A DNA stretch of 64,000 bases from Neptuniibacter sp. (GTDB lineage Bacteria; Pseudomonadota; Gammaproteobacteria; Pseudomonadales; Balneatricaceae). A program made the position numbers and the translations under genes. Location: positions 1 through 64,000 of the forward strand of contig NZ_JAAEQH010000210.1 in NCBI RefSeq assembly GCF_024231755.1, in the 5' to 3' direction. Numbering within the stretch: position 1 is the stretch's first letter; each line of letters begins with the position of its first letter. The notes under the pieces are model-generated. The model was not told the origin of the DNA. It searched no databases and saw only the letters and a list, made by a program, of their open reading frames with translations. Positions 33,481 to 43,389 of the stretch are shown here, one piece after another.

Positions 33481-34899
33481 CTATATTTCCTCTGCGAAAC
33501 TACGGATTTCATCAGCAAGTACTCGGACAGCATTGTGAGTATCTTCATCCATTTTCCCAGCATAGTTAAGACGCATAAAGTTTCGGTATTTGCCCGAAGC
33601 AGAGAAGATAACCCCTGGCGCAATACTAACCTGCTTATCTGCAAGCCTTTGATTTAACAGTACTGTATCCATCGCCATCGGTAATTCGACCCAGAGCATA
33701 TAACCACCTTCAGGAAAACTAATACGTGTACCTTCTGGAAAATAGCTCTCAATCCATTCAATCATAAGATCCCGTGATTGCTGGTACTGCAGACGCATTT
33801 TGCGCAGATGACGCTCGTAATAACCATTTGCAATAAATTCAGCGACGGCTTCCTGCTGGATCAGGGGACTACTCACCGTTGAGACAAACTTTTTATGTAA
33901 TACCCTCTCTGTACATTGCCCAGGAGCTACCCACCCCAAACGTAAACCTGGTGCAATTGTTTTCGAGAATGAAGAGCAGAGCAGAACCCGTCCCTCCTGA
34001 TCAAAAGCACGGATAGCTTTAGGTCGAGGAGAACGAAAATACAGATCGCCATAGATATCATCTTCTATGATTGGAATATCGTACTGTTGAGCCAGACGTA
34101 GCAATCCCTTCCGCCGCTCTTCAGGCATGGTATAACCCAGGGGGTTATTACAGGTTGGTGTAACTTGAATTGCTTGAATCGGCCACTGATCCAAAGCCAA
34201 CTCCAAAGCTTCCAAACTAATACCCGTCTCAGGATGGGTAGGAATTTCCAGTGCTTTCAAACCAAGTGCTTTAATTGCCTGAGTAGAACCATAAAAACTG
34301 GGTGAATCAGTTGCGACAATATCTCCAGGATTAGTCACCGCTCGAAAGCTACACACAAGCGCCTCCTGACAACCAGACGTGATAATGATCTCGTCCGGAT
34401 GCAAGTTACAACCATAGTCCACTGCCAAACGAGCAATCTGTTTACGTAAATTTGGGGAGCCGCCCATGCCGCAGTAGTTAAGAAAGTTTTCGGTACCATT
34501 TCGAGCAGCTTGAGATAATGATTTCAGCAATGGCTTCAAAGTTGATGAGTTTATCTCTGGTAGAGCAGTACCCAATGCGACATGGCCAGGTTCTTTCTCT
34601 GCATGCAGTAGGTTATATACCTGTTCCCAATGGGATACTTCGAGAGGACGTTGTGCCGGACGACTTACCTCCGGTAACTGAGGTGCAGCACTTCTTCCCT
34701 TCACATAGTAGCCTGATTTTGGCCTTACCTCTGCAAAGCCACCCTCTTCCAGCCGGATATAAGCCTCTTGTACAGTAGAAATACTGACCCCTCTTTCTTT
34801 ACTCAAAGAACGTATGGAGGGAAGTTTTTTTCCTGGCTGGTAATAGCCCTGATTTATCCTGCTAACTAATTCTTCAACAAGCTGCTCATACAGTTTCAT
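33481..34899 (-). CDS. MocR/PdxR-type regulator (GntR HTH fused to aminotransferase fold)
   Basis: A 472-residue protein. A GntR winged HTH (~1-72; YQPGKKLPSIRSLSKERGVSISTVQEAYIRLEEGGF) is joined by a linker to a fold-type I aminotransferase domain (~110-465). The PLP lysine lies in LLCSSFSKTIAPGLRLGW, with the cofactor Asp and Tyr in IPIIEDDIYGDLYF. MocR proteins use bound PLP and an amino compound as signal and usually regulate an adjacent transporter or metabolic gene. The divergent neighbour is a small lipoprotein gene 172 bases away, which does not reveal the target. Confidence 0.9.
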   Translation of the reverse strand: MKLYEQLVEELVSRINQGYYQPGKKLPSIRSLSKERGVSISTVQEAYIRLEEGGFAEVRPKSGYYVKGRSAAPQLPEVSRPAQRPLEVSHWEQVYNLLHAEKEPGHVALGTALPEINSSTLKPLLKSLSQAARNGTENFLNYCGMGGSPNLRKQIARLAVDYGCNLHPDEIIITSGCQEALVCSFRAVTNPGDIVATDSPSFYGSTQAIKALGLKALEIPTHPETGISLEALELALDQWPIQAIQVTPTCNNPLGYTMPEERRKGLLRLAQQYDIPIIEDDIYGDLYFRSPRPKAIRAFDQEGRVLLCSSFSKTIAPGLRLGWVAPGQCTERVLHKKFVSTVSSPLIQQEAVAEFIANGYYERHLRKMRLQYQQSRDLMIEWIESYFPEGTRISFPEGGYMLWVELPMAMDTVLLNQRLADKQVSIAPGVIFSASGKYRNFMRLNYAGKMDEDTHNAVRVLADEIRSFAEEI

Positions 34900-35071
34900 A
34901 ACAAAAAGCCATCACAGTCACATCAAACAAGTACAGTTTAAGGTTTATTTAACAGCACAGATAGGTAATCAATAAAACTGTACCGCAACAATAACACCAA
35001 TCTAAATCTGTATTGGTATAGCTAAGCATTTTATCCTGTTCTTATCAAATCCAAAGATTCAGGAGGCTGAA

Positions 35072-35476
35072 ATGTTTATTCAAAGAACATCATTGATATT
35101 ACTTTTCAGCACAGCCTTAAATGGCTGTGATAGCAGCTATCACGCCTTTGACGGCAACTCTGGATACCGATCGAATATGATCACCCCGGATAACTTCTCT
35201 TTGCAGTACACCGGTAATCAATTCGATACGAAGCAGGATGTTGAAACTATGTGGCACCATAGAGCGAGAGAACTTTGTCGTGGCGCTGCTTACCAGGCTG
35301 ATCATTTGACAGTAACCAAAGTAAAGAATCCTGGATCACTACAATCCGGTGAAACTCTGCCTCAAGCAATTTCACACTACTATCTTAGTGGAGAGGTCCT
35401 CTGCCTGGCCCCAAACCTAGCTAGGAAGAGAAAAGAAACAAACACAAATGATGAGAGTGTTGCTGATATAAAATAA
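35072..35476 (+). CDS. Small putative lipoprotein
   Basis: A 134-residue protein with a lipoprotein-type signal (LFSTALNGC, lipidation at Cys ~19) and a strong AGGAGG ribosome site. The mature part, GYRSNMITPDNFSLQYTGNQF followed by WHHRARELC, resembles the CC0125/CC1285 family of small envelope lipoproteins (a strand-rich start, then a helix ending in Cys). The C-terminal 20 residues are charged and probably disordered. Function unknown. Confidence 0.7.
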   Translation: MFIQRTSLILLFSTALNGCDSSYHAFDGNSGYRSNMITPDNFSLQYTGNQFDTKQDVETMWHHRARELCRGAAYQADHLTVTKVKNPGSLQSGETLPQAISHYYLSGEVLCLAPNLARKRKETNTNDESVADIK

Positions 35477-35491
35477 AGAATGGCTAGCTAG

Positions 35492-35743
35492 TCACTTAGC
35501 GTACGCCTTGCCTCCAATGATTTTGTAGGCAGGCGTACCTCGAACCAAAACATCTCGCGCAAACTCACCGCCACAACCGGGGCAGATACATGGCTGCTCA
35601 GTGTAGTCTTCGTTGATACGCTCCTTAAAGCACTTCACCAATGAGCCTTTGCCGCCCTTTCTGTACTTAAACAGATGGGTCTTGCAGCGACTACAATAAA
35701 CATCAACGGTTCTCAAAGGCCCCTTCTTATTAGGTTTTGCCAT
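35492..35743 (-). CDS. Small zinc-ribbon protein
   Basis: An 83-residue protein with two cysteine pairs, YCSRCKTHLFKY (~18-21) and CICPGCGGEF (~52-57), forming a probable zinc ribbon, with a Lys/Gly-rich loop between. I chose ATG 35743 because GGAGAAGG lies nine bases upstream; an earlier in-frame start at 35776 would add 11 residues with no such site. It is a short widespread gammaproteobacterial type with no assigned role that I know. It faces the convergent lipoprotein gene and diverges from the thioredoxin-fold gene. Confidence 0.75.
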   Translation of the reverse strand: MAKPNKKGPLRTVDVYCSRCKTHLFKYRKGGKGSLVKCFKERINEDYTEQPCICPGCGGEFARDVLVRGTPAYKIIGGKAYAK

Positions 35744-35808
35744 CTTAGTGAACCTTCTCCTTATCCAAGGCTCCAATACGAGTAATCATCATAAGCGGAT
35801 CGTTTGTA

Positions 35809-38151
35809 ATGCATAAAGGTAAATGGACATTCTTTATCCCCCTTGCACTAATAGCAACCCTGGGGATACCTATCACGGGTAAGGCAAATGAGATAAAGCT
35901 AATTCCACCAGCACTACAACATCAACTGCAATTGGTTTTAGATAACAAAAGTTTAACCTACCAACCAAGAACAAAACATCTGACAGAATCTGGCGGACCG
36001 CGCTTTACTAATCGTCTGTTACTTGAGTCCTCTCCCTACTTGCAACAGCATGCCCATAACCCGGTTAATTGGTATAGCTGGTCTAAAGAGGCGCTAGATA
36101 AAGCAAAACAGAAAAATAAGCCTATTTTTCTGTCTATTGGCTACTCAACCTGCCACTGGTGCCATGTAATGGAGGAAGAGAGTTTTGAGGATCTGGAGAT
36201 AGCAGCATTTCTTAATGAGCACTTCATCAGCATTAAAGTAGACCGTGAGCAGCTCCCCGATATCGATGAAACATATATGCTTGCAGCAGCCATGATCAGC
36301 GGTCAAACCGGTTGGCCCTTAAATGCATTCAATACCCCTGAAGCAGAGCCATTTTTTGCTGGGACTTACTTTCCTCCCAAACAGTTTCTTCAACTACTAC
36401 AACGAATTAAAAAACTTTGGCACGAAGAACAGACTGAAATCAGGGTTGATGCATCTAATACACTTTCTGCAATAAAAAGAATCAGTTCTACAAATAAAAG
36501 CGAGAGCAATAGTGTTAGTTATGAAACTCTCGCAGCGGCCACTGAACAATGGTTGGAATTGGCTGATGAGTTGCAAGGAGGCTTTGGTACCGCACCTAAA
36601 TTTCCCAATGAGCCAGCCCTATTCCTGCTGTTCGACCAAGCCATCCGAACTCAGGATCAAGCTCTGTTAGAAACCTTAAACCATACCCTTGAAGCGATAC
36701 ATCAAGGGGGAATCTATGATCAAGTTGGGGGAGGATTTCATCGCTATGCAATCGATCCTGAATGGTTAATTCCACACTTTGAAAAGATGCTCTACAACCA
36801 AGCACAACTGTCGCGCATTTATCTACAAGCCTATGAGATTAGCGGCAATCCTTTATTTGAACGGACTGCTCAAAACACACTCGAATATGTGTTACGCGAG
36901 ATGCGTAATAAACAGGGACTTTTCTACTCGGCAACCGACGCTGATAGCGAAGGTGAAGAGGGGCGTTTTTTCCTTTGGAATGAAGCTGAACTGAAAGAGG
37001 CCTTATCAGATCAAGAATTCCAACTGGCTTTTGCTCTGTATGGCCTTGAAAATGGCAGCAACTTTGATGGGAAAAACATTCTTTACCTGCCCAACTCCCT
37101 TCCGGAAGTTATTGTTTCTCAAGGTTACAAAGTCAATGATTTTTTCAAGCAGCTGAACAGTATTAACCAAAAGTTACTAGCTGCCCGCCAGCTCCGTCCT
37201 CACCCACATTTGGATAACAAAGTTATCACGGCATGGAACGGCATGATGATTCGCGCCCTTGCCGAAGCAGGTTCAACTCTAGGGGAGGTCCATTACCTAC
37301 AAGCTGCAATCAATGCTTCTGATACCCTGTGGCAGCAGCACTTTGGCTCATCAGGTTTACTCAGGGACAGGCTTGATAATATTGATGGCCAGCCGGCCAA
37401 CTTAGAGGATTATGCCTATTTCGCTGTAGCCAACATCAGTCTGTATGATTCCACAGGAAACCAGGAGTGGTTAAAGCGGGCTCAGATTCTGACAGATGAT
37501 ATGTTAAAACTTTTCTGGGATGAGCAAAATGAAATCATGTACCTCTCCAGAGCGGACACCTTACTGCCAGTTCGTGCAAGAAGTCGCGGTGACAATGCGA
37601 TTGCCAGCGGCGAATCAATCGCATACGAGGCACTATTACTGTTGGCAAAAAGGCAACCGAATCAACGTTACCTGACCACAGCCCAGAGGATGTTACAGGC
37701 TAACAGTGGTAATGTTTCTCGTAACCCGATGCAATATAGCTACTTGCTAAAAGCTTTCGGGCAAAATTCAAGCTATCTAAACAGAGTTCAATACGCTGCG
37801 CAGGGGGCCCTAAAAGCTGAGCTAACATCCACCGGCACAGGTTATATTCTGAAGATTCAATTAGCACCCGGCTGGCATATTAATGCCGAAAAACCGGGAC
37901 ATAAAAAGCTTATTGGAAGTAGTGTAAGCGCAGAATGGGTAGAGAAGGTAAGTTACCCTAAAGCGGAAAGCTTAGCGCTCTCTTTCGCTTCTCAGGATAT
38001 CAACCTCTTTACTGGCGAGTTTGATATCCACATCCAAGCTAAACAGAGTAAAAAGGTGCTTGATGAGCTACTTAGCTTTACCTTTCAGGCCTGTAGCGAC
38101 ACACAGTGCCTAGCACCGGAAACTCTTAAGTTCTCAGCGGCAATACAGTGA
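35809..38151 (+). CDS. Secreted YyaL/DUF255 thioredoxin-fold protein with DsbD-like C-terminus
   Basis: A 780-residue protein. The DUF255 thioredoxin-like domain (~65-220) holds [16 protein letters not shown] and the [16 protein letters not shown] motif, whose CxxC could be redox-active. An (alpha/alpha)6 barrel of the cellobiose-epimerase type follows (~235-640). Two things set it apart from the usual cytoplasmic YyaL/SSP411 proteins of ~680 residues: an N-terminal signal peptide (ITGKA, ~25) and a C-terminal domain (~665-780) like the periplasmic alpha domain of DsbD ([17 protein letters not shown] and [17 protein letters not shown], with two cysteines). It therefore probably works in the periplasm and may receive electrons from a DsbD-type system (inference). 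Confidence 0.87.
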   Translation: MHKGKWTFFIPLALIATLGIPITGKANEIKLIPPALQHQLQLVLDNKSLTYQPRTKHLTESGGPRFTNRLLLESSPYLQQHAHNPVNWYSWSKEALDKAKQKNKPIFLSIGYSTCHWCHVMEEESFEDLEIAAFLNEHFISIKVDREQLPDIDETYMLAAAMISGQTGWPLNAFNTPEAEPFFAGTYFPPKQFLQLLQRIKKLWHEEQTEIRVDASNTLSAIKRISSTNKSESNSVSYETLAAATEQWLELADELQGGFGTAPKFPNEPALFLLFDQAIRTQDQALLETLNHTLEAIHQGGIYDQVGGGFHRYAIDPEWLIPHFEKMLYNQAQLSRIYLQAYEISGNPLFERTAQNTLEYVLREMRNKQGLFYSATDADSEGEEGRFFLWNEAELKEALSDQEFQLAFALYGLENGSNFDGKNILYLPNSLPEVIVSQGYKVNDFFKQLNSINQKLLAARQLRPHPHLDNKVITAWNGMMIRALAEAGSTLGEVHYLQAAINASDTLWQQHFGSSGLLRDRLDNIDGQPANLEDYAYFAVANISLYDSTGNQEWLKRAQILTDDMLKLFWDEQNEIMYLSRADTLLPVRARSRGDNAIASGESIAYEALLLLAKRQPNQRYLTTAQRMLQANSGNVSRNPMQYSYLLKAFGQNSSYLNRVQYAAQGALKAELTSTGTGYILKIQLAPGWHINAEKPGHKKLIGSSVSAEWVEKVSYPKAESLALSFASQDINLFTGEFDIHIQAKQSKKVLDELLSFTFQACSDTQCLAPETLKFSAAIQ

Positions 38152-38195
38152 AAGAATTCGGGGAACAGATTCTAAATCTGCCCCCCGATACAGGA

Positions 38196-39884
38196 TCAAG
38201 TTTTAAACTGGTTAACAAGTGCGTTAAGCCTCTGCTCCAGCTGTGCCATCTCTGTTGTTGTAGAGGCTAACTGGTCCGCATTACCACTGGCCCTCTCAGA
38301 GATATCTGCAATATGTTGCACACTGCGACTCAGCTCATCGGCCACAGAAGTTTGCTCCTCTGCAGCTGTTGCAATTTGTGTACTCATGCCACTGATTTCA
38401 CTCACGGACGAAGTGATAATATTCAACTGCTCACCCGTGTTCCCTGCTTTTTCAACAGTTTGATCAGTCTGCTCACGGCTACGCTCCATCTCTTGTACCG
38501 CCTGACGAGCACCTGTCTGCAGCTTCTCAATCATAGTCTGAATCTCATCAGTACTCTGCTGAGTACGATTCGCCAGTGTACGCACCTCATCCGCAACTAC
38601 TGAGAAACCACGGCCCTGCTCACCTGCTCGGGCAGCCTCAATCGCAGCATTCAAAGCCAGTAGGTTAGTCTGATCTGCAATCTCCTTGATAACATTAACG
38701 ACAGTACCAATATGCTCAGAGTCTTTATCCAGCTGAGCAATTACATCAGACGCGGTATTTACACCCGCTTGTAACGATTGAATAGAACCAATTGTCTCGT
38801 TTACTACATTCTGCCCACCTATAGCAGCTTCATCTGCAGACTGGGCAGAGTGCGAGGCATTGGTAGCATTTGTCGAGACTTCCTGAACTGCTGCAGCCAT
38901 TTCATGAATAGCAGCCGCAACCTGTTCAGTTTCACGCCGCTGTTCATCAACTTCTAAACGAGTGTTGTCAACAACACCTGTCATTCTGTTGGTTGCGCTG
39001 GAGAGATCCTCGATTGCACTTTTAACTTCAACTATGAGGCTCTGTATTTTGGCAGCGAAAGCATTAAAGCCCTTAGCTAACTCGCCTACTTCACCTTTGG
39101 CATTAGTATCCAGTCGTTTACTCAGATCACCTTCACCCTCACCAATATCCCTTAACGCTGCGGCAGCAGCTGCTAGTGGATTGGCAATGCCATTAGCAAA
39201 CATGGCTGCCAGTAGGCCGAAGACAAGTACAAATCCACCACCTACCAGGATAATGAACATCATGGTATTTGTGGTTTCTTCATCAAGAGCCTGATTTGCT
39301 TCGGCTATCTGGTCATCGATGTCATCGATATAGAAGCCTGTACCCACCATCCACTGCCACTTTTCGATGCTTCGGGCAAAGCTTAACTTATCAACATCCA
39401 TCTTCTTCGAAGGTTTAGCCCAGATGTACTTGACATACCCTCCCCCATTTTTCGCAGCATCAATCAGATCCTTAACGATAAGAACGCCATTTTTATCCTT
39501 TAAATCGATAAGGTTTTTGCCTTTTAACTGGGGTTTTGGCCGAGTCGCCATATTCACACCATCAAAGGTGTAAACGAAAATATAGCCGTCACCTTTTTTG
39601 CCGTAGGTTAGGGCTGTCAGCACTTCTAGGGCTTGATCCTGAGCTTCTTGCGAGTCAAGAGTCGTATCATCAGCAATATGCTGTACTGATGAAATAGCCA
39701 AGTCGACATAGCTCTTCAAGGCTTCCTGCTTACTCGCCATGAGTTCCGTTCGCAGCTGATCTATTTTCTTCTCCCCCATATCTCGTAGTTGCATGTTAGT
39801 TATCAACAAAACAACACCGAGTACGGCGATGAGAGGGATAAGTGTTAACAGAAGCACCTTCTGTTTCAGCGACATGTTGCCCAT
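38196..39884 (-). CDS. Methyl-accepting chemotaxis protein with single Cache sensor
   Basis: About 562 residues. TM1 (~10-30), a periplasmic sCache_2-type sensor (~35-185) with [28 protein letters not shown] and [17 protein letters not shown]2 (~208-230), HAMP (~232-285), then the signalling hairpin with [41 protein letters not shown]. Cache domains of this type bind small organic acids or related metabolites; the ligand cannot be read from sequence. ATG 39884 has GGAG eight bases upstream; a GTG three codons earlier is the alternative. No pentapeptide tether at the C-terminus. Confidence 0.9.
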   Translation of the reverse strand: MGNMSLKQKVLLLTLIPLIAVLGVVLLITNMQLRDMGEKKIDQLRTELMASKQEALKSYVDLAISSVQHIADDTTLDSQEAQDQALEVLTALTYGKKGDGYIFVYTFDGVNMATRPKPQLKGKNLIDLKDKNGVLIVKDLIDAAKNGGGYVKYIWAKPSKKMDVDKLSFARSIEKWQWMVGTGFYIDDIDDQIAEANQALDEETTNTMMFIILVGGGFVLVFGLLAAMFANGIANPLAAAAAALRDIGEGEGDLSKRLDTNAKGEVGELAKGFNAFAAKIQSLIVEVKSAIEDLSSATNRMTGVVDNTRLEVDEQRRETEQVAAAIHEMAAAVQEVSTNATNASHSAQSADEAAIGGQNVVNETIGSIQSLQAGVNTASDVIAQLDKDSEHIGTVVNVIKEIADQTNLLALNAAIEAARAGEQGRGFSVVADEVRTLANRTQQSTDEIQTMIEKLQTGARQAVQEMERSREQTDQTVEKAGNTGEQLNIITSSVSEISGMSTQIATAAEEQTSVADELSRSVQHIADISERASGNADQLASTTTEMAQLEQRLNALVNQFKT

Positions 39885-39998
39885 TAATTGCACTCCACTC
39901 TTCTTAGATACGCTCTTTGTAATTATTTATTATGAATTAGTACTTTAGAACTAATTATTATCGATTATACAATTCGCAGTTATGATCTGCGACAAGCA

Positions 39999-40370
39999 CT
40001 AGGTTGCTTTCAGTTCAATACAGTTCCCATCTGGGTCTTCGATATAAACCGAAAGACCAAACCCTTTTGCTCCATTTCGCTGCTCAACCTTACCGTACGG
40101 AACCCCAACACTTTCCAGATAAGGTAAGAGAACGTCTGGTTCAAAAGGCTTTATACGCAGGCAGAAGTGATCCAAATTATTATCACCGGGCTTGTAATCC
40201 CCAGGTTTCAAATCAATCAGGGAATCTCCCGCCTTCAATTGATATAACTCGGGTTGAGTGACTTTTCTGATTAACTCACAACCAAGCACATCCACGTAGA
40301 ACTTCAGACTGCGTTCAATATCCTGAGTAACAAGCACAATATGATCTAACGTCTCAATCTCAAATCGCAT
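39999..40370 (-). CDS. VOC-family (glyoxalase-fold) protein
   Basis: A 123-residue protein of the vicinal-oxygen-chelate superfamily. It has the paired beta-alpha-beta-beta-beta modules: IETLDHIVLVTQDIERSLKFYVDVLGCEL, then LDHFCLRIKP, ending with VYIEDPDGNCIELKAT. Metal ligands likely are the His in LDHIVL, the His in LDHFCL and the Glu in CIELK. The reaction could be glyoxalase I-like, dioxygenase-like or resistance-related; sequence alone does not say. It stands alone. Confidence 0.85.
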   Translation of the reverse strand: MRFEIETLDHIVLVTQDIERSLKFYVDVLGCELIRKVTQPELYQLKAGDSLIDLKPGDYKPGDNNLDHFCLRIKPFEPDVLLPYLESVGVPYGKVEQRNGAKGFGLSVYIEDPDGNCIELKAT

Positions 40371-40965
40371 ATTGCCTCTGATGGGAGTATCTATGTGATT
40401 GTCTGCCCAGATAAATCTAAAATCCCAAATGCTCCGATTTCAACTTGAAACATAAGCACTTACTACCACTATAGAACGAATTAAAAATTAGTCCAAAAGC
40501 ATTGCACGTCAATATGTTAGTAATCTGTTGTGAAGGGGATGGTAAATACAGCTCAAGGAGAAGGCTTAGTTGCATACAAAGATTATTTAATAAATATAGT
40601 TGCAACTACTGTTCTATAGGCAATTAAGTTTCAATCACTGACGCCAAACACTGCCATAGATAAACTCTTACATCCCTGCCTGTTTGGGAACAGTATCTTC
40701 GAGAGTAAGGTAACACTAGAAAGGATATACGATATCAATCTCAGTTCGAGGGAGGCATAGTAGAACCATTCACGGGTTAACCTTAGGTAAATCTTCCCCC
40801 TCTCGAGACAAAAATAGTTTCAAGACCTCCTCCTAAATCCAACTTTAGTACGTAGAACCACTAAGTAACTTCCCGTACTAAAAAACGATTTTCCTATCAT
40901 TTTGCTCAAGTATTATCTGGTCAAATTTAAAAAGAATAAAAAATGATCAAAAGGACTAGGCCAAA
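40371..40965. other. Long intergenic stretch without a gene
   Basis: About 595 bases between the VOC gene and the next chemoreceptor. A 62-codon minus-strand frame at 40417-40605 has no ribosome site and an implausible composition. I see no clear tRNA, hairpin terminator or repeat. The right end must hold the chemoreceptor promoter. Confidence 0.5.
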
Positions 40966-42591
40966 ATGATTGTTAACAAGATGTCTGTCACTCACAAGTT
41001 GGCAACAATAATTCTGATGCTCCTGAGCCTGGGTGTATCAATGAAAGCCTATGACCTTTGGGAATATCGCCAAGGACTCTCACTCGAAAGGCAACGGCAA
41101 TCAGACAATGTGGTCGCTGTGGCTCACTCAATAATGCAAGGCTATTACAACAAGTATAAGGCCGGCTATATCTCATCGCTTGAAGCACAAGAGCGATCTT
41201 TAGATACTCTCAGAGAGATGCGCTATGACGGCAACAATTACGTCTGGGTAAATGATCTTGATGCCCGAATGATCATGCATCCAATCAAGCCCGAACTCGA
41301 TAACAAAGACCTCTCCGGTTTTAAGGATAGCAATGGCAAGCAACTGTTCTTAGATATTGCTACCAGTGCTCGACAAAACCAATCTGGATACCAAACCTAC
41401 CATTGGCCAAAACCAGGAGAATCTACTCCTCTGGAAAAACTTTCTTCATTTAAACTGTTTGAGCCCTGGGGCTGGGTTATTGGTACGGGAATTTACGTTG
41501 ACGATATTGAAGCTTTATTTTACGAAAAGATTTCAGAATCAGGCTTATTCTTAGCTATTTGCATTCCAATTGTGATTTGGTTTGCGATGCTGATTGTACG
41601 TTCCATCACTGCTCCTTTGGCACATATGGGTGATGTGATGAAAAAAGTAGCTGCCGGAAACCTGGTCGCCAGAATAGAAGTCAAAGGCAGTGATGAGCTT
41701 GGAGAGGTAAGCAAAGAGATAAACCGAACCTTAGATGTACAATTGGAGTTGATTCAGAAACTGAAGCATTCCAGTGAGCATATTCTGACGTCTGCAGAGA
41801 TCATGGCTACAACAACAGAGCAAACATCAACAGGTGTGAGACAGCAACATGGTGAAACGCAAATGTTGGCTGCCGCCATGCAAGAGATGTCCGCGACAGC
41901 ACAAGATGTAGCACAAAATGCGCAACAAACTGCAGATATAACTATTAAGGCAGAGAGCACAGCTCGTTTGGGTGATGAAATTGTTCAAAATACAATTGAT
42001 GCGATCAATGGATTGGCACATCAGGTTCAATCACAAGCGAGCGTTATCACTCAGCTTGAAGAAGATACCCTTCAAGTGGAAAGCTTCCTTAGTATCATCC
42101 GTGATATTTCTGATCAAACCAACCTACTTGCTTTAAATGCGGCTATCGAAGCAGCAAGAGCCGGCGAACAAGGTAGAGGGTTTGCGGTCGTCGCAGATGA
42201 GGTACGAGTCCTAGCAAAACGTACATCTGAATCAACAGACCAGATTCATAAGTTGAATGATCGACTTAAAAAGGCCTGCCAAGGCGCAGTTGGTATGATG
42301 AACGAAAGCCACAGCGAAGCACAGAGCTGTGTAGAACGCGCTGCAGCTGCAGGACAACATCTTAATGACATAGTGTTAAACGTGCAGCAGATCATGGAAA
42401 TGAACACTGTTGTCGCTTCTGTGGTGCAGCAGCAAAGCCAGGTAGCTGAAGAGATGAGCAGTAATCTGAGCAACATATCCACAATAGCAGAACAAACTCA
42501 GGGAGGAGCGGTTCAAACTGCTGAAAGCAGTGAGAAACTTGCAGCTCTGGCAAGGGACTTGAAAGGCCAGGTACAACAGTTTCAGATCTAA
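40966..42591 (+). CDS. Methyl-accepting chemotaxis protein with single Cache sensor
   Basis: A 541-residue chemoreceptor. TM1 (~10-28), a periplasmic Cache domain (~30-185) with [27 protein letters not shown] and [17 protein letters not shown]2 (~190-212), HAMP (~213-265), and the hairpin with [40 protein letters not shown]. The sensor has the same Cache type as the chemoreceptor at 38196-39884 but a different ligand-facing sequence. AAGGA stands nine bases before the ATG. It is closed by a strong terminator and is convergent with the first lut operon. Confidence 0.92.
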   Translation: MIVNKMSVTHKLATIILMLLSLGVSMKAYDLWEYRQGLSLERQRQSDNVVAVAHSIMQGYYNKYKAGYISSLEAQERSLDTLREMRYDGNNYVWVNDLDARMIMHPIKPELDNKDLSGFKDSNGKQLFLDIATSARQNQSGYQTYHWPKPGESTPLEKLSSFKLFEPWGWVIGTGIYVDDIEALFYEKISESGLFLAICIPIVIWFAMLIVRSITAPLAHMGDVMKKVAAGNLVARIEVKGSDELGEVSKEINRTLDVQLELIQKLKHSSEHILTSAEIMATTTEQTSTGVRQQHGETQMLAAAMQEMSATAQDVAQNAQQTADITIKAESTARLGDEIVQNTIDAINGLAHQVQSQASVITQLEEDTLQVESFLSIIRDISDQTNLLALNAAIEAARAGEQGRGFAVVADEVRVLAKRTSESTDQIHKLNDRLKKACQGAVGMMNESHSEAQSCVERAAAAGQHLNDIVLNVQQIMEMNTVVASVVQQQSQVAEEMSSNLSNISTIAEQTQGGAVQTAESSEKLAALARDLKGQVQQFQI

Positions 42592-42596
42592 AATAA

Positions 42597-42625
42597 AAAA
42601 AGCGCTCTTAGTTAGAGCGCTTTTT
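42597..42625. terminator. Bidirectional terminator
   Basis: Stem AGCGCTCT (42601-42608) and AGAGCGCT (42614-42621), a 5-base loop, an A run on the left and a T run on the right. It serves the chemoreceptor (+) and the lut operon 1 (-). Confidence 0.9.
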
Positions 42626-42656
42626 CCAATCTTCATCCTAAGCAGGAATAGACATC

Positions 42657-42684
42657 AAATAACCTCTACTCCGAGCGGTTATTT
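42657..42684. terminator. Second hairpin after lut operon 1
   Basis: AAATAACC (42657-42664) and GGTTATTT (42677-42684) with a 12-base loop, directly after the lutC stop on the minus strand. It may be a backup terminator or a 3' protective stem. Confidence 0.45.
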
Positions 42685-42692
42685 TTCGATAG

Positions 42693-43379
42693 TCATTGGT
42701 CGTCAACAATAATTAAGTGCAAAACTTCAGGGCCATGCGCCCCTTGCACCAGAACGCCTTCAATATCGGTTGTACCGCTGGCACCTGAAATCAGGCACAT
42801 ATTCCTGGGAGTTGTACCTTGAGCGGCTATTTCATTGGCTATTGCCGCATAGTCATCCATGTAATGCAGAATTTTGGATCTCGGCACCACCGCAAGCAAA
42901 TACAGCGGTAAGAAATTTAAGAGTACCGGCATACTTTCGCTGGAATGAACCACAAAAGAGCCCGTTTCAGCTACACCGTACTCAGCAAAACATAATCCAA
43001 CCGTATTGTCGTTGTGAATATCAACATCGGTATTGATATCTGCCCACTCAAGCGATTGCAGAGAAGGCTTGTCCTGAACTTTTAATTCAGCGGGCAGATC
43101 ATACTTGCCCAGAAAACCTTTTACCGTTTCAGGCAACTGATCCAAAGAAGGTATACATTCACAACTGGTCCCTATAACCAACCCTTTCTCGACACGACGC
43201 ACCAATGCTTCAGCCGCATCTTCGGCCAGAAGCTCTGGTCGCGCATTTGTACTCTCAGTCAAAATAGCCGCAGCTTCTGCTTGAATAGTGCTCAGATCAG
43301 CTTCTGCTGTAGGTGCTGCACGCAAAATTGCATCAAAGATTTTATCGCGACTGGTCGTTTGCTCATTTTTATCAATCAT
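42693..43379 (-). CDS. lutC: Lactate utilisation protein C, copy 1 (LUD domain)
   Basis: A 228-residue LUD-domain protein, third gene of lut operon 1. LutABC together oxidise L-lactate to pyruvate through iron-sulfur centres. The fold is recognisable by VGLCFAEYGVAETGSFVVHSS, LNFLPLYLLAVVPRSKI and QGAHGPEVLHLIIVDD. The usual GPSRTADIE block reads GASGTTDIE here, unlike copy 2 (GPSRSADIG), so this copy has drifted at a conserved site. It starts 10 bases after lutB. Two hairpins follow the stop. Confidence 0.88.
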   Translation of the reverse strand: MIDKNEQTTSRDKIFDAILRAAPTAEADLSTIQAEAAAILTESTNARPELLAEDAAEALVRRVEKGLVIGTSCECIPSLDQLPETVKGFLGKYDLPAELKVQDKPSLQSLEWADINTDVDIHNDNTVGLCFAEYGVAETGSFVVHSSESMPVLLNFLPLYLLAVVPRSKILHYMDDYAAIANEIAAQGTTPRNMCLISGASGTTDIEGVLVQGAHGPEVLHLIIVDDQ

Positions 43380-43389
43380 CTTTGCGGCC

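Noticed and set aside
40417-40605. A 62-codon minus-strand frame upstream of the Cache chemoreceptor
   Set aside because: Leu/Ser/Asn-rich translation of AT-rich DNA with no ribosome site; probably chance.
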